Shown piece by piece: positions 7,146 through 12,188 of a DNA stretch of 12,188 bases. Every line of letters starts with the position of its first letter. Position 1 is the stretch's first letter. The stretch is taken from the NCBI GenBank assembly GCA_003643975.1, contig QNAR01000028.1, forward strand, positions 1 to 12,188, in the 5' to 3' direction. This DNA is from Thermotogae bacterium (GTDB taxonomy: Bacteria; Thermotogota; Thermotogae; Petrotogales; Kosmotogaceae). The translations under genes and the position numbers were made by a program. The notes under the pieces were generated by a model. That model was not told the origin of the DNA, ran no database searches, and worked only from the letters and a program-made list of their open reading frames with translations.

Positions 7146-7174
7146 ACCGGGTTATACCCGGTTTTTTCTTTTTT
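7146..7174 (+). terminator. Rho-independent terminator after tRNA-Leu
   Basis: The stem ACCGGG (7146-7151) pairs with CCCGGT (7157-7162) around the loop TTATA, followed by a T-run interrupted once by C (7162-7174). It starts three bases after the CCA end, and only 30 bases separate it from the helicase start codon. Confidence 0.9.
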
Positions 7175-7204
7175 GAGACATCAGGCGGTGATCTTCTGGG
7201 AGCT

Positions 7205-9781
7205 ATGAAACCTCTCATAATGAAAGTCTTTAAATCCAAAGGCAGGGTGAAAGTAAAGTTGACCCCGTATGACGGTGGGGAAGGTTCTAAAACCATAGAG
7301 CTCGACGCATTCTCCGATTTTTTAAAGGACAACAGAATCCCTCCGCTATTACCAGCAGACAATAAAAGCAAAGAGCAGTTCCCTTTTCAGGAACTGTTGA
7401 TAGATGAATCTTTCTTGATAAACTTCCTTCATGTTGCTTCTTCTGATATTCCAGAAATGAGAATTTCTTCCTATGGGGAGCGTGTAAAGAAGCTTCCAAG
7501 AACTCTTAAACCGTTGTTGGAACTTTTTTTGAAAGACCCTAAAGATGAAGTGCTGAAGGATTTTATCGCTTTTTTTCTGGATCAAAGTAGCAACGAAGAA
7601 GCTTGGGAAGATACCCTCGCAAAGCGGTTAACAAAGCTTCCAGTCTCTGAAAAAGACGAAGAGGTTCCAAATATTGATTTGATAAAAAGCGTCAGAATGA
7701 CATTCAGCGAAGGTGGACTCTTGGAAGACATCTTTGAAGGGTTTGAGTTCAGGCAGGAACAACTGTTTACAGCCATGGAAATAGCTGAGAATATCATTGA
7801 GAGGCAAGGTCTCATGATTGAAGCTGGCACCGGGACAGGAAAATCTTTGGCATATCTTGTTCCAGTTGCGTATTATAGTGTAAGAACCGGGAAACATGCT
7901 GTGATTTCCACCAAAACACGCACACTTCAGGACCAGCTACTCAGAAAAGATATTCCTGTGTTAAAACAACTGCCAGGGTTGCAATCCCTTACAGCTACTG
8001 TGTTGAAAGGCCGCGAACGCTATATCTGCCTTAAGAAATTCATGGAACTTCTTGAAGAATCATCTTATATAGATAACAACATTTCCAAAATATTGTTGGG
8101 AATACTCTTTTGGTCTATCTTGACAGAAACCGGCGATTTGGATGAAATTCTCATACCTTCACAGCTAAGGAAAGAGCTGGGGGCCGACAAATACAGTTGT
8201 AATAGACAGCTATGTCCTTTTTATGAAAGATGCCCCTATTTCATTGCAAGAGAAAATGCAACCAGAGCCGACTTGATTATTACTAACCATGCATTGTTGT
8301 TCAGCGAAGCCGCAATTAGGTTAAAAGATGGTGAGTCCATTGATAACGAAGTATCCGGAATTCTTTTGCCAGATTTTGAATTGTTGATCATAGATGAGGC
8401 TCATGAACTTGAAAATTCCATTACAGAAGCCATGAGCTTTAGAATAACCCCTTATGAGAATGCACAACTCTTGAGATCTTCTATGCAGGTGCTTAAGAAT
8501 TCTTTGATCCAGTTGAGAAACCATCATGATAGAGCTTTTCTCGAAAAAATATGGAAACGCTCAAAGGAACTCATTGGAAAGATAGAAGGAACTCTGAGAC
8601 AACTCGTAATAGTTTTCGGTGGAGATATGCATGGAGAAACCACCAGAATACAGGGAAATAGTCTTAAAAGTCTGGTAGACACATTGACAGAGCTCGACAG
8701 CCTGTTAAAAAACTTCAGAAGCCTTTTCACTCAAGTGTCCAGAATGATTGAAGAGATTTCAGAAGAGGAGCCCTTAAGAAAATTACACATATTGGAAAAT
8801 GAATTAAGAGCTGCGCTGACCTCAATAGATGACTTTCAGCAAAACGTGGAGGGCTTTTTGGAAGAGAACACGGAAAAGAGGGTTTTCTTCACTAGGAAAG
8901 AACCAAAAAATGGGGGCGTGTATCTCGCAATTTTATCATCTCCAGTGGAAAGTGACAGGCTTATGGAAAGGACATTTCCAAATGTACCGATGAAAATTTT
9001 CATTTCTGCGACGCTCTGGGTTCACAGCAAAGGAAGCGATGGGTTTAATTATGCCAGGCGTGTTCTGGGATTACCAAAAAACTTTCATGCTGTAAGACTT
9101 GGAAGCTCCTTCGATTATTCCCAGCAGTTGAAATTTTTTGTTGTAAAAGACATGGACGAGTATTCCCCTGGAAACCATGAATATTTGGACGGAGCTTCTC
9201 GGCTTATCAAAACAGCATTATCCATAGTTAAAGGTGGTTCTATGGTCCTTTTTACCTCTTATAGCGACATGAAATACGTTTACACTAAACTTTCAGAAGA
9301 GCTGGCACATCTTGATCTGAAAATGCAGAGACCACTAGACAGCCCAACGGCGATAATTGAAGAACACCTTGGCTCAAGCAATTCTGTCATATTCGGTGTA
9401 AGAACCTTCTGGGAAGGTATCGACCTCCCGGGAGAACACTTAAAACTGCTCATACTTTTTAAGTTGCCTTTTGATCGCCCTGATGACCCTTTAATCAATG
9501 CGAGAGTAAAACACTTTGGGCCAAGAAATTTCATGGAGGGGCTTAATAAATATTATTACCCCAAAATGATTACAGCCTTTAGACAAGGGCTTGGCAGGTT
9601 GTTGAGAACAAAAGAAGACAGAGGTGTTGTCATAGTGTTTGATAGGAGAATTGTTGACGCAAGGCGAGTTTATTCCCGCAAATTGCTGGGTTCATTGCCA
9701 CCAGAAATGGCAGTAGAAGTAGCCCCTGGAAGAAAAATAATTGCCGCTTTGAGAAAATTGAAGAGGGAAAAATGGTTGTAA
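7205..9781 (+). CDS. dinG: DinG/XPD-type iron-sulfur superfamily 2 helicase
   Basis: ATP-dependent 5'-3' DNA helicase of the DinG/XPD group, with roles in other bacteria in damage repair and in clearing R-loops or structured DNA. The 858-residue protein has an N-terminal region (1-175) I cannot assign, without exonuclease motifs. The motor follows: FRQEQ (182-186), Walker A AGTGTGKS (207-214), four Fe-S cysteines (Cys275, 332, 337, 343), the DEAH box (397-400), motif III SAT (601-603), motif V FWEGIDLPG (735-743) and motif VI AFRQGLGRLLR (791-801). The span at about 405-560 between the two motor domains is helical and charged, corresponding to the arch domain. The ATG at 7205 has a GGGAG site only two bases upstream, so Met6 at 7220 is an alternative start. 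It overlaps the ComF-type gene by ten bases. Confidence 0.93.
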   Translation: MKPLIMKVFKSKGRVKVKLTPYDGGEGSKTIELDAFSDFLKDNRIPPLLPADNKSKEQFPFQELLIDESFLINFLHVASSDIPEMRISSYGERVKKLPRTLKPLLELFLKDPKDEVLKDFIAFFLDQSSNEEAWEDTLAKRLTKLPVSEKDEEVPNIDLIKSVRMTFSEGGLLEDIFEGFEFRQEQLFTAMEIAENIIERQGLMIEAGTGTGKSLAYLVPVAYYSVRTGKHAVISTKTRTLQDQLLRKDIPVLKQLPGLQSLTATVLKGRERYICLKKFMELLEESSYIDNNISKILLGILFWSILTETGDLDEILIPSQLRKELGADKYSCNRQLCPFYERCPYFIARENATRADLIITNHALLFSEAAIRLKDGESIDNEVSGILLPDFELLIIDEAHELENSITEAMSFRITPYENAQLLRSSMQVLKNSLIQLRNHHDRAFLEKIWKRSKELIGKIEGTLRQLVIVFGGDMHGETTRIQGNSLKSLVDTLTELDSLLKNFRSLFTQVSRMIEEISEEEPLRKLHILENELRAALTSIDDFQQNVEGFLEENTEKRVFFTRKEPKNGGVYLAILSSPVESDRLMERTFPNVPMKIFISATLWVHSKGSDGFNYARRVLGLPKNFHAVRLGSSFDYSQQLKFFVVKDMDEYSPGNHEYLDGASRLIKTALSIVKGGSMVLFTSYSDMKYVYTKLSEELAHLDLKMQRPLDSPTAIIEEHLGSSNSVIFGVRTFWEGIDLPGEHLKLLILFKLPFDRPDDPLINARVKHFGPRNFMEGLNKYYYPKMITAFRQGLGRLLRTKEDRGVVIVFDRRIVDARRVYSRKLLGSLPPEMAVEVAPGRKIIAALRKLKREKWL

Positions 9782-10413
9782 AACTCATTGAATTTGCGGG
9801 TCAATTTTTCCCTAATAACTGCATTAGCTGTGGAAAAAGGCTTTCGCCCAGAAGATTTTTATGTGATTCTTGTGAAGCACTCATAAAAGGGCCTATTCCT
9901 TACGAGATCTCTCTTGGCAAGTTTTCTGCAAGAAGTTATTGGTGGTATGAGCCTCCTGTTAGCGATGTGATAAAGGCTTATAAGTTTGCCAAACGCTGGC
10001 GACTCTCAAAACTCATTGCAAACTGGCTTTTGTACCTTCTCGATTATAGTTTGCATTCTGAAAGTAGTGATTACGCCATTGTAAGTGTACCAACGACTCT
10101 CAGAGCACTTAGAGAAAGAGGTTTTGATTCCAATGGGCTTGTGCTCCGCCAATTGAGAAAAATAGTTGATTACAGGGTAATAGATGCCATTACTGTGGCG
10201 AAATCAGGACTCCCACAATCTTCGCTATCAAAAGAAGAACGGAAAGCCGCTGCAATAGGGAAATTCACACTTAGAACAGAAAGGCTTCCAGAAAAGATAA
10301 TCCTGTTTGACGATTTTATAACCACCGGTTCAACGATAACGAGTTGTGCTAATCTTCTGAAGTCAGCAGGTGTTAAAGATTTAAAGATCCTTTCAATTGC
10401 CCGGACAAAATAA
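9772..10413 (+). CDS. comF: ComF-type phosphoribosyltransferase-fold protein
   Basis: ComF-family protein of 213 residues. An N-terminal zinc finger has four cysteines (Cys17, 20, 31, 34) in the pattern C-x2-C-x10-C-x2-C. A type I phosphoribosyltransferase domain follows, with VPTTLRALRERGFDSN (106-121), the family stretch QSSLSKEERK (149-158) and the PRPP-binding loop LFDDFITTGST (178-188). In transformable bacteria ComF is needed after DNA uptake, acting with single-stranded DNA and helicases; many organisms carry it without known competence, and no other com gene is visible here. It is cytoplasmic. The ATG lies inside the last codons of the helicase gene, behind GAGGG (9763-9767), so the two are coupled. 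A terminator follows directly after the stop. Confidence 0.93.
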   Translation: MVVKLIEFAGQFFPNNCISCGKRLSPRRFLCDSCEALIKGPIPYEISLGKFSARSYWWYEPPVSDVIKAYKFAKRWRLSKLIANWLLYLLDYSLHSESSDYAIVSVPTTLRALRERGFDSNGLVLRQLRKIVDYRVIDAITVAKSGLPQSSLSKEERKAAAIGKFTLRTERLPEKIILFDDFITTGSTITSCANLLKSAGVKDLKILSIARTK

Positions 10414-10436
10414 AAAGAGGGCTAATGCCCTCTTTT
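10413..10436. terminator. Two-way terminator between comF and tRNA-Gln
   Basis: A perfect ten-base stem AAAAGAGGGC (10413-10422) pairs with GCCCTCTTTT (10427-10436) around the loop TAAT. The A-rich and T-rich ends serve both directions: it begins at the last base of the comF stop codon on the plus strand and overlaps the last A of the tRNA-Gln CCA on the minus strand. Confidence 0.9.
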
Positions 10437-10509
10437 GGCTGGGAGGGGAGGACTCGAACCTCCACCGGTGGATCCAGAGTCCACTGTCCTACCATTAGAC
10501 GACCTCCCA
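10436..10509 (-). tRNA. tRNA-Gln (anticodon CTG)
   Basis: Read on the minus strand. The acceptor stem TGGGAGG (10509-10503) pairs with CCTCCCA (10446-10440), with discriminator G at 10439 and an encoded CCA at 10438-10436. The anticodon arm is GTGGA-CTCTGGA-TCCAC, with anticodon CTG reading CAG. The T arm GGAGG-TTCGAGT-CCTCC is intact. The mature length is 74 bases with CCA. It has its own promoter and shares its terminator with the convergent comF gene. Confidence 0.96.
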
Positions 10510-10520
10510 AAGTCAGCTAA

Positions 10521-10549
10521 ATTATATGATAGAATATCGGATATGTCAA
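10521..10549 (-). promoter_or_regulatory. Consensus sigma-70 promoter of tRNA-Gln
   Basis: On the minus strand TTGACA (10549-10544) and TATAAT (10526-10521) are both perfect and 17 bases apart. Predicted initiation near 10514 is about five bases before the tRNA 5' end. It has the same architecture as the tRNA-Leu promoter. Confidence 0.93.
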
Positions 10550-10636
10550 GCTGACAATACCTTCAGTAAAGCAGTGTGAGCAGAACTTTTCTGAAAAAGT
10601 CGCTCCAGAAAATCCCAGGATATAAAATCGTTGTCT

Positions 10637-10664
10637 TTGTGCTTAAAGCTCAAAGATGTATAAT
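10637..10664 (+). promoter_or_regulatory. Probable promoter of the SLH coiled-coil gene
   Basis: A perfect -10 TATAAT (10659-10664) stands 30 bases before the GTG start. The best -35 at a usual distance is TTGTGC (10637-10642, spacer 16), which matches only three positions, so the -35 part is uncertain. The segment 10550-10636 holds nothing else I can name. Confidence 0.5.
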
Positions 10665-10693
10665 AGAATAGAGATTTTTGAGGGGGGATTACA

Positions 10694-11419
10694 GTGAAAA
10701 AAACTCTGCTGTTGCTGATTATTCTGTTTGCTTTTGGAGCTGGCTTTGCTTTTTACAGAGATATTCCTGTTGATAATCCTTATTACGAGGCTATCAAAAA
10801 AGCCCTTGATAACGGCATATTCACAGTTATTTACAATGCTGACAAATTCGAAGGTGACACACCCGTTACCCGCTTTGAAATGGCAGTAATGGTCAATAAG
10901 TTATTAGACTACACGGATGAATCAAAAATCCCGCTTGTTGGTGAGCTTAATAGAATAGCCCAGAGCCTTGATGTTATGGAAAAGCATTTCTCAGCGTTAT
11001 CAAAAACCTTTGAAGAAGTCTCGGACAAAGCTGAACTCAGCTTACGCATTGCCCAGGAAATGGAAGAGAACTTCAATGCGTTTCTAAAAAAATACGATTC
11101 GCGAGTAGATGAAGTTGATCAGCGTTTGGCAGAACTTTCGATGAAATTGGATTCGATAGAAAAAGCGGTGAAAAACATTGAGGTAAATATAAATGATATT
11201 ACCAATGAGATTTCCGAACATGGCACGAGGATAACAAAACTTGAGTCTGAGCTGGAAAAAGCAGACCTTGTTGAAATGAAAGACATGGTGAAAACCAATA
11301 ACAGCGAGCTCAATAGATTGAGCAAAGACGTTGACAGTATAAATTCGCAAATGAGAATATACATGATATCGTTGTTACTCGTTGGAATACTTGCCACAAT
11401 TGGAATTTTCATAAAGTAG
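10694..11419 (+). CDS. Omp-alpha-like envelope spacer protein (SLH domain, coiled coil, C-terminal anchor)
   Basis: Secreted protein of 241 residues with the layout of Thermotoga Omp-alpha, the rod that holds the outer sheath (toga) apart from the cell body. The signal peptide covers 1-19 (MKKTLLLLIILFAFGAGFA). A single SLH domain (20-73) contains FYRDIPVDNPYYEAIKKALD and ends with TPVTRFEMAVMVNKLL, typical of SLH domains that bind cell-wall polymers. A long heptad-patterned coiled coil rich in Glu, Lys and Leu runs from about 78 to 218. A hydrophobic helix (223-240, YMISLLLVGILATIGIFI) ends the chain and probably anchors it in the outer membrane. It is much shorter than classical Omp-alpha. 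The GTG start follows a G-rich ribosome binding site (10680-10687). It is a single-gene unit. Layout is clear; the toga role is inferred from that family. Confidence 0.85.
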   Translation: MKKTLLLLIILFAFGAGFAFYRDIPVDNPYYEAIKKALDNGIFTVIYNADKFEGDTPVTRFEMAVMVNKLLDYTDESKIPLVGELNRIAQSLDVMEKHFSALSKTFEEVSDKAELSLRIAQEMEENFNAFLKKYDSRVDEVDQRLAELSMKLDSIEKAVKNIEVNINDITNEISEHGTRITKLESELEKADLVEMKDMVKTNNSELNRLSKDVDSINSQMRIYMISLLLVGILATIGIFIK

Positions 11420-11438
11420 AGCAGTAGAGCATATTCAA

Positions 11439-11921
11439 TTACGAACCTTTTATTTTTTCGAAAAGTAGGTTCACCAGATAATTTCTGTTGGTTTTTGTAA
11501 CGGTAATAAGGGTTGTATCTTCTATCTTAAGCAGTGATTTAATAAACTCATTTTCTCTCTTTTGTATGACACACAGAAAGAATCGCGATTTCAGGAGGAG
11601 GTTTTTAACTTCCTCCTGAAACTTTTTACTGCATAGCTCAAGAGAGCCAAGTTCATCTATTATGAGTAATTTTTCACCCGGGTCAAATTCCTCCAATTTT
11701 CGGGCCACCGAGTCAAAGCCTGTTTTTACCGGTTCCATTTTTCCCGTTGAATTTCTTCTGGCGATTAAAAAACTTTGACCGCCGATTATCTTTAGAATCA
11801 ACTCGCTTTTTGAAGAATCAAAAAAGGTCAAAAAACCATAACCGGGGAAATGTTGCATGAGGTTTTTCACAATGGTACTCTTACCTACACCCTTATCTCC
11901 TGTGAGAAAGATACCTTTCAC
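11439..11921 (-). CDS. THEP1-like P-loop NTPase
   Basis: Nucleoside-triphosphatase of the THEP1 (DUF265) family, small enzymes that hydrolyse ATP or GTP and whose cellular role is not settled. The 160-residue protein has Walker A GDKGVGKS (8-15) and Walker B LLIIDELGSLEL (85-96), the latter matching the family's IDE-G--EL pattern. It is somewhat shorter than the usual 170-190 residues and diverged around positions 25-60, where the family normally has a GFYT-type stretch and here reads GYGFLTFF. There is no membrane segment. The GTG start lies five bases after AGGGAGGAG (11935-11927); a second GTG at 11927 runs straight into TAA. The gene converges on the SLH gene with 19 bases between stops and no clear terminator. 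A perfect inverted repeat lies inside it. Confidence 0.82.
   Translation of the reverse strand: MKGIFLTGDKGVGKSTIVKNLMQHFPGYGFLTFFDSSKSELILKIIGGQSFLIARRNSTGKMEPVKTGFDSVARKLEEFDPGEKLLIIDELGSLELCSKKFQEEVKNLLLKSRFFLCVIQKRENEFIKSLLKIEDTTLITVTKTNRNYLVNLLFEKIKGS
11589..11621. repeat. Perfect 11-base inverted repeat inside the NTPase gene
   Basis: TTTCAGGAGGA (11589-11599) and TCCTCCTGAAA (11611-11621) are exact inverted copies with an 11-base centre; one more G-C pair and a G-T wobble extend the stem inward. In the NTPase reading frame it encodes FQEEVKNLLLK, so the repeat may be a chance effect of codon choice. It holds a GGAGG ribosome-binding-like core on the plus strand and a second one on the minus strand. 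Confidence 0.7.
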
Positions 11922-12048
11922 TTACACTCCTCCCTAAAAGCTTGATGCTTTTTGTTTCAATTGTATACTAAAGAAATCCGAGTCAGACGCAATTCTAGCA
12001 AAATAAAAACATGTTTTAGGTTGTGAGTTGTAATGCTACCCGAAAAAC

Positions 12049-12188
12049 TGGACAAAAATTCAAGCAATTTTGTGTAGACTCACAGATTCTTCAAATATCT
12101 CTTTGGAACTCTTGTAACCTATTGCACTGTGTGGATATACTTCGTTGTAAAACCTTTCAAAATCTTTGGTTCTTTCAACTAGCTCTTC
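12049..12188 (-). mobile_element. 3' end of an IS3-type insertion sequence, cut by window
   Basis: The transposase reading frame stops at 12060, and eleven bases further a likely element end begins with TGGACAAAAATTC (12049-12061), ending in CA when read outward as IS3-type ends do. DNA left of 12049 shows no relation to the element. The other end and any target duplication are outside the window, so the exact boundary is provisional. Confidence 0.6.
12060..12188 (-). CDS. IS3-family transposase, C-terminal fragment
   Basis: Last 42 residues of a DDE-type integrase-core transposase; the rest lies beyond the window. The segment RFYNEVYPHSAIGYKSSKEI matches the C-terminal YN--RPH--LGY-TP-E signature that follows the catalytic Glu in IS3-type transposases. 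The catalytic residues themselves are not in view, so activity cannot be judged. It reads toward the neighbouring chromosomal DNA and ends just before the presumed element boundary. Confidence 0.8.
   Translation of the reverse strand, partial: EELVERTKDFERFYNEVYPHSAIGYKSSKEIFEESVSLHKIA

Noticed and set aside
11936..11953. AAAAGC-TTGAT-GCTTTT hairpin as a terminator
   Set aside because: The stem is short and AT-rich, and on the minus strand it lies in the leader of the NTPase gene, not after a gene. It may be chance.
11940..12048. Regulatory RNA or small gene between the NTPase and the insertion sequence
   Set aside because: There is no open frame with a ribosome binding site and no convincing fold; only weak -10-like AT stretches (TATACA and TACAAT on the minus strand) without a good -35.
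1..12188. CRISPR array, phage genes, toxin-antitoxin pair or restriction system
   Set aside because: I found no spaced direct repeats and no proteins of these classes on either strand.

Overview
The window looks like chromosomal DNA of a member of the Thermotogota, most likely Kosmotoga or a close relative. This is inferred from the general AT-rich base composition, from a SurE that keeps the numbering of the Thermotoga maritima enzyme at all four metal ligands, and from a secreted protein with the Omp-alpha layout of the toga (signal peptide, SLH domain, coiled coil, C-terminal membrane helix). Ribosome binding sites are strong (GGAGG type), and TTG and GTG starts are frequent. No plasmid, phage or CRISPR signature is visible. 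The only mobile DNA is an insertion-sequence end at the right edge.

Layout. (1) 1-1927, minus: a GH31 alpha-glycosidase missing its C-terminus at the window edge. (2) 2040-3885, plus: a four-gene operon driven by a TTGAAA/extended -10 promoter, encoding an SCP2 lipid-binding protein, a LUD-domain protein, an acylphosphatase and an exported protein I do not recognise. (3) 3886-4439, minus: the decayed remains of an HD-domain phosphohydrolase, with a frameshift or deletion that removed the HD motif and an in-frame stop. (4) 4545-6948, plus: surE, def, fmt and a 71-residue HMA-like protein without metal-binding cysteines, tightly packed. (5) 7016-7174: tRNA-Leu(GAG) with a perfect consensus promoter and its own terminator. 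(6) 7205-10413, plus: a DinG/XPD-type iron-sulfur helicase overlapping a ComF-type phosphoribosyltransferase. (7) 10413-10549: a two-way terminator and a minus-strand tRNA-Gln(CTG), also with a perfect consensus promoter. (8) 10694-11419, plus: a short Omp-alpha-like spacer protein. (9) 11439-11921, minus: a THEP1-like NTPase. (10) 12049-12188: the end of an IS3-type element with the transposase C-terminus.

How the genes work together. def and fmt form the usual formyl-methionine pair: Fmt adds the formyl group to initiator tRNA and Def removes it from new proteins. surE and the small HMA-like gene share their transcript. The helicase operon has almost no room for a promoter of its own after the tRNA-Leu terminator, so readthrough from the tRNA promoter is a plausible source of its mRNA. 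The GH31 enzyme fits a saccharide-fermenting lifestyle.

I see no clearly new multi-gene system. The points most worth a second look are the unrecognised exported protein, the short toga-type spacer, the cysteine-less HMA protein tied to fmt, the layered decay of the HD gene, and the tRNA-Leu/helicase transcription arrangement.
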